This document shows, piece by piece, positions 1-5,750 of a DNA stretch of 5,750 nt. Source of the stretch: JBLIAZ01 sp047632015 (lineage in GTDB: Bacteria > Bacteroidota > Bacteroidia > Flavobacteriales_C > GCA-002722245); contig JBLIBC010000181.1 of assembly GCA_047632015.1 (NCBI GenBank), forward strand, positions 1 through 5,750, read 5' to 3'. A program made the position numbers and the translations under genes. The stretch's first letter is position 1; each line of letters starts with the position of its first letter. The notes under the pieces are model-generated. The model searched no databases, was not told the origin of the DNA, and was given only the letters and a program-made list of their open reading frames with translations.

Positions 1-12
1 TTATAACAATAT

Positions 13-45
13 AAAAGCTTGCAGTTCACTGCAGGCTTTTTTTTT
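13..45 (+). terminator. Intrinsic terminator upstream of trpE, probable trp operon attenuator
   Basis: The sequence shows a 12-base-pair stem, with arms 13-24 and 29-40, one G-U wobble (19 with 34) and a four-base loop TTCA. The GC-rich core is 17-24 with 29-36, and a run of nine T covers 37-45. This is a textbook Rho-independent terminator. It ends 14 bases before the trpE start, which leaves no room for a promoter between them, so transcription of trpE must read through it. That position fits an attenuator controlled by tryptophan supply. Any leader peptide with Trp codons and any competing antiterminator arm would lie left of the window; no TGG codon occurs in bases 1-59. The alternative is that it simply ends an upstream gene, with read-through into trp. 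Confidence 0.85.
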
Positions 46-59
46 AACCAAAAAATAAA

Positions 60-1475
60 ATGTACAAGTTAACCACAACACATAAAAAACAACTCGCCGA
101 CAGCTATACTCCTGTTAGCGTATATTTAAAAATAAGGGACAAATTTCCCAACAGTATTTTATTAGAATCTAGTGATTATCGAGGAAATGAAAACAGTTTT
201 TCTTTCATTTGCTTCAACCAAATTGCTCACATTAAAATAGACAACGGCATACTAGAACAAACTTTTCCAGATGGAAAAATCACTTCTGAAGCCCTAACAA
301 AAGAAAGTGACGTACCAGGAGCAGTGGACAATTATATTTCTCAATTTCAGGTGGAAGAAAACGAATTCAAATTCATGAACAATGGATTATTTGGTTATTC
401 TTCCTTCGAGGCTGTCCAGTATTTTGAAGACATCAACTTGGATTACGACATCAAAAAATCAAAAAAAGTTCCAGAATTATTTTACGGAATTTATCAGTAC
501 GTGATCGCTATCGATCACTTTAAAAGTGAGGCGCACTTGTTTAAGCACGACTGTGCTGAAATGAAAAAAGGATCTGACTTAAGTTTGGACGACATCAGTG
601 ACATTATGTTCGCACAAAATTTTTCCACCTTTACTTTTACTCCTAACAACGATGAGGTCAGTAATTGTACTGACGAGGAGTATTTAAAAATGATCCGTTT
701 AGCAAAAGACCATTGCAAAAGAGGAGATGTGTTTCAATTGGTACTATCCAGAGAATTTTCACAAACATTCTCCGGCGACGATTTTAATTTATACCGAGCA
801 TTAAGAAGCATCAATCCTTCACCTTACTTATTTTATTTTGATTACGGAAGCTTCAAAATTTTTGGTTCATCACCGGAAGCTCAAATTATCATTAAAGGTG
901 ATCAGGCTGAAATTCACCCAATTGCAGGAACTTTTAGGCGCACAGGAGATGATAAAAAAGACGCTAAACTTGCTGAAAAATTATTAGCTGATCCAAAAGA
1001 AAATGCCGAACACGTGATGTTAGTTGATTTGGCTCGGAATGATTTAAGCCGGTCATCAGACGAAGTACAAGTTAAAGAATACCGAGAGGTCCAGTTTTTC
1101 TCACATGTGATTCACTTGGTTTCTAAAGTAACAGGTAGGTTAAAAAAGAATACTAAAACCATGCAAGTTGTGGCGGACACGTTTCCAGCTGGCACCTTAT
1201 CAGGTGCTCCAAAACACAAGGCACTTTCGCTAATAAGTAAATACGAAAAAAACCACCGTTCAATTTACGGAGGATGTATCGGATATTTAGGGTTCAATGG
1301 TGATTTTAACCAAGCTATCATTATTCGTTCTTTTTTGAGTAAAAACAACACCTTATTTTATCAAGCTGGAGCCGGAATTGTGGAACAGAGTAACGAAGAA
1401 AACGAACGACAAGAAGTGTTTAATAAACTTGCTGCCTTGCACAATGCTATTGAAATAGCTGGAGAAATTAAATAA
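60..1475 (+). CDS. trpE: Anthranilate synthase component I (chorismate-binding subunit)
   Basis: TrpE converts chorismate to anthranilate in the cytoplasm, using ammonia delivered by the TrpG subunit; this is the committed step of tryptophan synthesis. The 471-residue length is normal. The N-terminal domain holds the LLES motif (34-37), which in the family lines the tryptophan feedback site together with NPSPY (252-256). The chorismate-binding domain runs from about 204 to the end. It shows GDVFQ (222-226), PIAGT (287-291), the AEHVMLVDLARNDLSR block with metal-ligand Glu317, FPAGTLSGAPK (375-385), YGGCIGY (403-409) and QAGAGIV (435-441), with the second metal-site glutamate region at 449-452. 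Feedback inhibition by tryptophan is therefore likely. PabB is the main lookalike, but the adjacent trpG-D-C-F genes decide for TrpE. The start is fixed by an in-frame TAA at 45-47 with no other ATG between. The leader before the ATG is A-rich with no Shine-Dalgarno. Confidence 0.97.
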   Translation: MYKLTTTHKKQLADSYTPVSVYLKIRDKFPNSILLESSDYRGNENSFSFICFNQIAHIKIDNGILEQTFPDGKITSEALTKESDVPGAVDNYISQFQVEENEFKFMNNGLFGYSSFEAVQYFEDINLDYDIKKSKKVPELFYGIYQYVIAIDHFKSEAHLFKHDCAEMKKGSDLSLDDISDIMFAQNFSTFTFTPNNDEVSNCTDEEYLKMIRLAKDHCKRGDVFQLVLSREFSQTFSGDDFNLYRALRSINPSPYLFYFDYGSFKIFGSSPEAQIIIKGDQAEIHPIAGTFRRTGDDKKDAKLAEKLLADPKENAEHVMLVDLARNDLSRSSDEVQVKEYREVQFFSHVIHLVSKVTGRLKKNTKTMQVVADTFPAGTLSGAPKHKALSLISKYEKNHRSIYGGCIGYLGFNGDFNQAIIIRSFLSKNNTLFYQAGAGIVEQSNEENERQEVFNKLAALHNAIEIAGEIK

Positions 1476-1488
1476 TAAAAAGAGACAA

Positions 1489-2070
1489 ATGTCAAATAAA
1501 AACATAAAAATATTAGTCCTTGATAATTACGATTCCTTCACCTACAACTTGGTGCATTACATTAGGGAATTGGGCTACACGAACATGGACGTTTTTCGTA
1601 ACGATAAAATCTCAGTGGAGGATGTAAATGCGTACGACAAAATATTGTTGTCTCCTGGACCTGGAATTCCCGACGAATCAGGCATATTGAAAGACTTAAT
1701 AAAAACCTATGGTGCTACAAAATCCATAATGGGTGTGTGCTTAGGTCACCAAGCCATTGGTGAAGTTTATGGTGCCGAATTGGAAAACAGAAAAAATGTG
1801 CTGCACGGAATTGCAAACAACATGAAAGTCACTAAGGAGGATGTACTTTACAAGGGTTTACCTACCGAGTTTGCAGTAGGTCGTTACCACAGCTGGCAAA
1901 TTAACAAGGATAAATTAGGATCGGAATTGGAACTAACCGCTGTGGATGACCAGGGCTGTATTATGAGCATACGTCATAAGAAATATGATGTGTGTGGAGT
2001 CCAATTTCATCCTGAATCTATATTGACTGAGCACGGAAAAGACCTGATGAAAAACTGGTTAGAAAACTAA
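1489..2070 (+). CDS. trpG: Anthranilate synthase component II (glutamine amidotransferase subunit)
   Basis: TrpG is a class I glutamine amidotransferase that hydrolyses glutamine and channels ammonia to TrpE. The 193-residue length is that of a stand-alone subunit, not fused to TrpE or TrpD. It opens with the family signature LDNYDSFTYNLV (11-22). The oxyanion-side SPGPG is at 55-59, the nucleophile Cys84 sits in GVCLGHQ (82-88), and His174 and Glu176 in FHPES complete the catalytic triad. The same fold serves PabA in folate synthesis, and in many bacteria one protein serves both partners. Its place 13 bases after trpE supports TrpG as the main role, though sharing with a PabB elsewhere cannot be excluded. 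There is no Shine-Dalgarno; the leader is A-rich with only AGAG. Confidence 0.96.
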   Translation: MSNKNIKILVLDNYDSFTYNLVHYIRELGYTNMDVFRNDKISVEDVNAYDKILLSPGPGIPDESGILKDLIKTYGATKSIMGVCLGHQAIGEVYGAELENRKNVLHGIANNMKVTKEDVLYKGLPTEFAVGRYHSWQINKDKLGSELELTAVDDQGCIMSIRHKKYDVCGVQFHPESILTEHGKDLMKNWLEN

Positions 2071-2089
2071 CTGTTACTACATTGAAAGC

Positions 2090-3073
2090 ATGAAAAAAAT
2101 ACTTAACGAGCTGATAGAAAACAAAGCTTTGAGTCGCGAAAGCGCCAAACAAACGCTTGTTGAAATTGCAGAAGGAAAATACAACAACAGCCAAATAGCG
2201 GCTTTTTTAACCACGTTCATGATGCGAACCATCAAAGTTCGTGAATTAGAAGGTTTCAGAGAAGCTCTTCTGGAATTATGCTTGGCTGTTGATTTTGGAG
2301 GTGTTGACACAATTGACATGTGTGGTACAGGAGGCGATGGAAAAAACACTTTTAACATTTCCACCTTGTCCTCGTTTGTGGTGGCAGGAGCTGGTGTTAA
2401 GGTGGCAAAACATGGTAATTATGGTGTGTCGTCTTCCTGTGGTTCGTCTAATGTAATGGAACATTTGGGCTACAATTTCACTAATGATCAAAGCATTTTA
2501 AATAAGCAATTACAAGAAAGCGGGATCACTTTTTTACACGCCCCTTTGTTTCACCCAGCTATGAAAGCAGTTGCCCCAGTCCGTAAGGAATTAGGCATGA
2601 AAACTTTTTTCAACATGCTTGGCCCATTAGTAAATCCGAGCAAGCCAGCCATGCAAGTAACTGGAGTTTACAATTTAGAATTGATGCGCTTGTATAATTA
2701 CTTACTTCAAAAATCAGACACCAAATACATGGTGTTGTACGCTTTAGACGGATACGATGAAATATCCCTCACCTCTGGATTCAAAGCTACTACTAAGGAG
2801 GAGGAAAACATTTATCAACCTGCTGATTTAGGGTTTGAAATTCAACAACAATCCGATATTTATGGAGGTGAAACAGTAGCTGAATCAGCAAAAATATTCA
2901 CTGATATTTTGAACGGAGAAGGGACAACACAGCAAAACAACGCCATCATAGCGAACAGTGGAATGGCAATTTACTTAGCAAAAGGAGTTACTTTGGAAGA
3001 TGCTATGGCCGAAGCTAAAGAATCACTAATTAGTGGAAAAGCCAAAACAGCTTTTACCCAATTAATAAAATAA
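2090..3073 (+). CDS. trpD: Anthranilate phosphoribosyltransferase
   Basis: TrpD joins anthranilate to phosphoribosyl pyrophosphate (PRPP), giving phosphoribosylanthranilate and pyrophosphate. At 327 residues it is slightly short of the usual 330-345 but complete. A helical N-terminal domain (about 1-65) precedes the phosphoribosyltransferase domain. The PRPP-binding CGTGGDG is at 78-84, and KHGN (107-110) lies in the second conserved loop. The stretch APLFHPAMK (151-159) leads to VRKE with Arg165, which matches the anthranilate-contacting arginine of characterised homologues. DGYDE (220-224) supplies the acidic Asp223/Glu224 pair that binds the second magnesium. These residues distinguish it from pyrimidine phosphorylases of the same fold. 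The gene starts 19 bases after trpG and ends one base before trpC, which suggests coupled expression with trpC. No Shine-Dalgarno is visible. Confidence 0.97.
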   Translation: MKKILNELIENKALSRESAKQTLVEIAEGKYNNSQIAAFLTTFMMRTIKVRELEGFREALLELCLAVDFGGVDTIDMCGTGGDGKNTFNISTLSSFVVAGAGVKVAKHGNYGVSSSCGSSNVMEHLGYNFTNDQSILNKQLQESGITFLHAPLFHPAMKAVAPVRKELGMKTFFNMLGPLVNPSKPAMQVTGVYNLELMRLYNYLLQKSDTKYMVLYALDGYDEISLTSGFKATTKEEENIYQPADLGFEIQQQSDIYGGETVAESAKIFTDILNGEGTTQQNNAIIANSGMAIYLAKGVTLEDAMAEAKESLISGKAKTAFTQLIK

Positions 3074-3074
3074 A

Positions 3075-3854
3075 ATGACCATTTTAGATACCATCATTGA
3101 CAATAAAAAAAGAGAAGTCGCACTGTCTAAAAAACTCGTTAGTGTTGCTGAACTACAAGATCAAAAGCACTATGGAAGAAGCTGCTTAAGTTTTGCTGAT
3201 AGTATCATGAATGGCACAGGGATCATTTCAGAATTCAAACGAAAATCTCCTTCTAAAGGGTTAATTAATGGAAAGGTAACGGTGCAACAAGTTGTGAGTG
3301 GCTACGAAAAGGCACGAGTATCAGCCGTATCGATCCTAACGGACACTAAATTTTTCGGAGGAACTATTAATGATGTCCTTCTTGCACGTGAAGTCATTAA
3401 CGTGCCAATTTTGCGAAAAGACTTCATGGTGGACGAATACCAACTTCATGAAGCAAAAGCAATGGGAGCTGATATCATACTATTGATAGCCTCGGCCCTA
3501 TCAACTACTCAATCGACTGAACTGGCCAGCGCGGCTAAATCCTTAGGGTTAAATGTGTTTTTAGAGATTCACAACGAACAAGAGTTGGCACACTTTGGAA
3601 AAGATATTGACGTTGTGGGAATCAATAATCGTGATTTAAAAACTTTTACAATTGACATTCAAAACTCGATCAGACTATCCAAAGAGTTGCCAAATAACGT
3701 TCCGAAAGTAGCTGAAAGTGGAATCAGTAATAGTGATACTTTACTTAAAATGAAAAGCGAAGGTTTTAACGGATTTTTAATTGGCGAAAACTTCATGAAA
3801 AGCGAAAACCCAGGTGAGAGTTGTCAAGAATTTATTAATAATTGTGGGCTGTAA
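3075..3854 (+). CDS. trpC: Indole-3-glycerol-phosphate synthase
   Basis: TrpC closes the indole ring: it converts carboxyphenylamino-deoxyribulose phosphate to indole-3-glycerol phosphate, releasing CO2 and water. The 259 residues form one (beta/alpha)8 barrel of normal length, not fused to TrpF as in enteric bacteria. Active-site residues are visible in order: Glu53 and Lys55 in SEFKRKSPSKG, catalytic Lys115 in LRKDFM, Glu164 in FLEIHNE, NNRDLK (184-189), Glu214 in AESGI, and the phosphate-binding IGEN near 236-239. The extra N-terminal segment (about 1-45) typical of this enzyme is present. The ATG follows the trpD stop after a single base, so reinitiation by the same ribosome is likely; there is no Shine-Dalgarno. 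Confidence 0.97.
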   Translation: MTILDTIIDNKKREVALSKKLVSVAELQDQKHYGRSCLSFADSIMNGTGIISEFKRKSPSKGLINGKVTVQQVVSGYEKARVSAVSILTDTKFFGGTINDVLLAREVINVPILRKDFMVDEYQLHEAKAMGADIILLIASALSTTQSTELASAAKSLGLNVFLEIHNEQELAHFGKDIDVVGINNRDLKTFTIDIQNSIRLSKELPNNVPKVAESGISNSDTLLKMKSEGFNGFLIGENFMKSENPGESCQEFINNCGL

Positions 3855-3860
3855 ACAAGT

Positions 3861-4481
3861 ATGAAAAACGATCTCAGCATAAAGGTTTGTGGACTTAAAG
3901 ATGAATCCAACATCAAGGAAATTGATGGTTTGGGAGTGGATTACATTGGAATGATTTTCTATGCCAAATCACCACGTTTTGCAGGGAATAGTAGCCTTAA
4001 ATTAGACACTATTAAAGCTAAAAAGGTAGGTGTATTTGTGAATGCCACTTATGAATATGTAAAACAAATCAAAAAGGAATTCAACATTGAAGTGGCCCAA
4101 CTTCATGGTTCAGAAAGTCCAGAATTATGTCAACAAATAAAAAACTTAGGGCTAGAAATATGGAAAGTTTTTGGCATTGATGACAGCTTTAATTTTTCAA
4201 TATTAAATGACTTCTCGTCTGTAGATTTATTTTTATTCGACACAAAATCACCACTTCATGGAGGAACTGGCATGAAATTCGATTGGAGAAAGCTAGACGA
4301 ATTGAACGGTAAATTCAAATTCATGCTAAGTGGAGGTATTGGAAAAGAGGATGTTGACACAATAAACCACCTTTCCATTCGTGGTTTAATAGGCATCGAT
4401 CTCAATAGTAAATTTGAAATCACACCTGGACATAAAAATGTCCCAATGCTCGAGGAGTTTATTAGTAAAATAAATAAATAG
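3861..4481 (+). CDS. trpF: Phosphoribosylanthranilate isomerase
   Basis: TrpF carries out the Amadori rearrangement of phosphoribosylanthranilate to the ribulose form that TrpC uses, so it acts one step before its upstream neighbour. The 206 residues form a small (beta/alpha)8 barrel of standard length. The general base Cys10 sits in KVCGL near the N-terminus and the general acid Asp127 in FDTKSP, both at the expected places. FYAKSPR (about 33-39), GVFVNA, QLHG, the HGGTG loop after Asp127, LSGGI and GIDLNSKFE with the phosphate-binding C-terminal strands are all recognisable. The start lies six bases after the trpC stop. No trpB or trpA follows; the next gene begins 24 bases downstream. Confidence 0.96.
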   Translation: MKNDLSIKVCGLKDESNIKEIDGLGVDYIGMIFYAKSPRFAGNSSLKLDTIKAKKVGVFVNATYEYVKQIKKEFNIEVAQLHGSESPELCQQIKNLGLEIWKVFGIDDSFNFSILNDFSSVDLFLFDTKSPLHGGTGMKFDWRKLDELNGKFKFMLSGGIGKEDVDTINHLSIRGLIGIDLNSKFEITPGHKNVPMLEEFISKINK

Positions 4482-4505
4482 TGACACTTACTTAAAATTA
4501 AAAAC

Positions 4506-4892
4506 ATGTATAAAAAAACATTTGGGTTCATTTTCGCTTTAGTATTAGTTACAATTTCAAGTGATTCATTTGCGGCAGTTGACAGTTGTAAAGTAGCTGC
4601 AGACAGCACCGACTTCGCAGCTTTCCAAGCTAACATTGCACAGCAAGATTTTGATGATACAAAAATCACAATCATTTCAAACTCACTAGAAACCAAATGT
4701 TTTACTTGCGAGCAGGTCAAAATATTGTTGGGACTTTTTTCCTTTGAAGAAGATAAAATTGTCATTGGGAAAAAGGCTTACGGACATGTGTTTGACCCAG
4801 TAAATTTTAAATTAATTTACACGGTTTTCGAATTTGAATCCAGTAAAAACGAAATCAAACAACACATTGATGGTTTACTCAAATCCAATTAA
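4506..4892 (+). CDS. Small secreted DUF4476-domain protein, function unknown
   Basis: This is a 128-residue protein with a clear signal peptide: Lys3-Lys4, a hydrophobic core at about 6-17, and a likely signal peptidase I cut after Ser-Phe-Ala23. There is no lipobox cysteine, so it is expected in the periplasm or outside the cell. The mature part matches what I recall of the DUF4476 pattern, common in secreted Bacteroidota proteins: a phenylalanine-rich helix start (37-49), CFTCEQVK (65-72), LFSFEEDK (77-84), KKAYGHVFDP (89-98), then FEFESSKNEI (108-117) and a terminal helix. The mature chain has three cysteines, Cys28, Cys65 and Cys68, the last two as CxxC. DUF4476 has no established function and I assign none. 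The gene is co-directional, 24 bases after trpF and 47 before hisC, so it probably shares their transcript despite having no evident link to amino acid synthesis. The family call rests on remembered motifs only. Confidence 0.8.
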   Translation: MYKKTFGFIFALVLVTISSDSFAAVDSCKVAADSTDFAAFQANIAQQDFDDTKITIISNSLETKCFTCEQVKILLGLFSFEEDKIVIGKKAYGHVFDPVNFKLIYTVFEFESSKNEIKQHIDGLLKSN

Positions 4893-4939
4893 GTATTTTT
4901 ACTATTAACGAAATTAATTAAGCATAGCATCAGTTTGAA

Positions 4940-5750
4940 ATGAGTTTTGATATTAATAAAGTAGCTCGTCCAAGTATTTTAACCTTGAAGCCATACAGCT
5001 CGGCAAGAGATGAGTTCACAGGACAAGCTAAAGTGTTTTTGGATGCCAACGAAAACCCCTACGACACAAAATACAACAGGTATCCTGATCCACTTCAACT
5101 AGGTGTAAAAGGTTTGTTATCTAGTTTAAAAAATCTACCTGCTGAACAAATGATATTGGGAAATGGAAGTGATGAAATCATTGATTTGATTATCCGTTCC
5201 TTTTGTGAACCAGGAAAAGACGAAATCATCATACTACCCCCTACTTATGGAATGTATGAAGTTTATGGTAACATAAACCAAGTGAATATCATCGAGGTGC
5301 CACTAGATGATAAGTTTGATGTAAACAGTAAAAACGTCCTTGGAAAAGCAACAGCCAACACCAAAATCATTTTTTTATGTTCGCCCAATAATCCATCGGG
5401 CAATTTATTAGACACCAACGAAGTAAAATCCATCTTACAGCAGTTTGATGGATTAGTGGTATTGGATGAAGCATACATCGACTTCAGCGACATTGAAAGT
5501 TGGTCAGCCTATTTAGATTTATACCCGAACTTATTTGTAATGCAAACTTTAAGCAAAGCTTGGGGCTTAGCAGGAATTCGTTTAGGGATGGGATTTGCAA
5601 ACAACAACATCATTGCGTTGTTGAATAAAGTAAAACCTCCATATAACATCAGCCAACTTACACAGGAAAAAGCGTTTGAAGCGCTTCAATGTGTAGAGCA
5701 AAAAGACGAAGTAGTGCTGCTCATATTACAAGAACGAGGCAAATTACAAG
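4940..5750 (+). CDS. hisC: Histidinol-phosphate aminotransferase, 3' end outside window
   Basis: HisC is a pyridoxal-phosphate enzyme of fold type I that transfers an amino group from glutamate to imidazole-acetol phosphate in histidine synthesis. The visible 270 codons are open to the window edge; the family is about 350 residues, so roughly the last quarter is missing. HisC-specific features are PYSSARDE (18-25), ANENPY (36-41) and RYPDPLQ (47-53). GNGSDE (74-79) and PTYGMY (101-106) contact the cofactor phosphate and ring. Next come SPNNPSG (148-154), LDEAY with Asp176 and Tyr179, and the Schiff-base Lys206 in TLSKAWGLAGIRLG. Some HisC proteins also transaminate aromatic keto acids, which is possible here given the trp neighbours but cannot be read from sequence. 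The ATG at 4940 matches the usual N-terminus; no Shine-Dalgarno precedes it. The 47-base gap upstream holds no clear promoter or terminator. Confidence 0.93.
   Translation, partial: MSFDINKVARPSILTLKPYSSARDEFTGQAKVFLDANENPYDTKYNRYPDPLQLGVKGLLSSLKNLPAEQMILGNGSDEIIDLIIRSFCEPGKDEIIILPPTYGMYEVYGNINQVNIIEVPLDDKFDVNSKNVLGKATANTKIIFLCSPNNPSGNLLDTNEVKSILQQFDGLVVLDEAYIDFSDIESWSAYLDLYPNLFVMQTLSKAWGLAGIRLGMGFANNNIIALLNKVKPPYNISQLTQEKAFEALQCVEQKDEVVLLILQERGKLQ

Noticed and set aside
501..518. Perfect 7-base inverted repeat (GTGATCG, loop CTAT, CGATCAC) inside trpE
   Set aside because: One or two repeats of this size are expected by chance in a window of this length; it lies within ordinary coding sequence and has no T-run or partner site.
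515..718. Open frame of 67 codons on the - strand within trpE
   Set aside because: Antisense to trpE with no motif or family resemblance; a shadow frame.
918..947. TrpE reads GTFRRTG where many TrpE proteins read GTRPRG
   Set aside because: As far as I recall this is the usual form in Bacteroidota TrpE, and the surrounding catalytic residues are intact, so it is a clade feature and not a defect.
2077..2491. Two overlapping - strand open frames (95 and 71 codons) within trpD
   Set aside because: They are antisense to the conserved PRPP-binding part of trpD, with no family resemblance and low-complexity Ser/Lys-rich composition; treated as shadows.
4256..4765. Open frame of 169 codons on the - strand, overlapping trpF and the DUF4476 gene
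   Set aside because: It lies antisense to two well-supported genes, has no recognisable domain, and its hydrophobic stretches are what the reverse complement of these coding sequences produces by chance.
4893..4939. Possible promoter or terminator in the gap before hisC
   Set aside because: The only hairpin is a 4-base-pair AGTA/TACT stem, too weak to terminate. A TTTG is present just before the ATG but without the TAnnTTTG form or a spaced upstream TTTG expected of a Bacteroidota promoter.
5263..5493. Open frame of 76 codons on the - strand within hisC
   Set aside because: Antisense to the conserved cofactor-binding region of hisC with no recognisable content.

Overview
This is an AT-rich stretch of bacterial chromosome, densely coding on the + strand. 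It carries five consecutive tryptophan-biosynthesis genes (trpE, trpG, trpD, trpC, trpF), then a small secreted DUF4476-type protein, then the first part of hisC, which runs off the right edge. The organism is most likely a member of the Bacteroidota, probably of the Flavobacteriales. The reasons are the E-G-D-C-F gene order with separate trpE and trpG, the clade-style TrpE motifs (GTFRRTG, LARNDLSR), a DUF4476 protein, and seven start codons that all lack a Shine-Dalgarno sequence and sit behind A-rich leaders. The genus cannot be read from the window.

Layout: positions 13-45 form a strong intrinsic terminator ending only 14 bases before the trpE start, best read as a transcription attenuator of the operon. 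trpE (60-1475) and trpG (1489-2070) encode the two subunits of anthranilate synthase. trpD (2090-3073), trpC (3075-3854) and trpF (3861-4481) encode the next three activities: anthranilate phosphoribosyltransferase, indole-3-glycerol-phosphate synthase and phosphoribosylanthranilate isomerase. A 128-residue exported protein follows (4506-4892), then hisC from 4940 to the window edge. Gaps between genes are 13, 19, 1, 6, 24 and 47 bases. None holds a recognisable terminator or promoter, so one transcript through the whole set is plausible.

Together trpE to trpF take chorismate to indole-3-glycerol phosphate. The last step, tryptophan synthase (trpB, trpA), is not where it often lies, directly after trpF. 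The DUF4476 gene and hisC occupy that place. All catalytic residues checked are present, so the trp genes look intact and functional.

I found no mobile element, CRISPR array, RNA gene or clearly new system. The points worth a second look are the attenuator, the missing trpBA, the link to hisC, and an envelope protein lodged in a cytoplasmic biosynthetic cluster.
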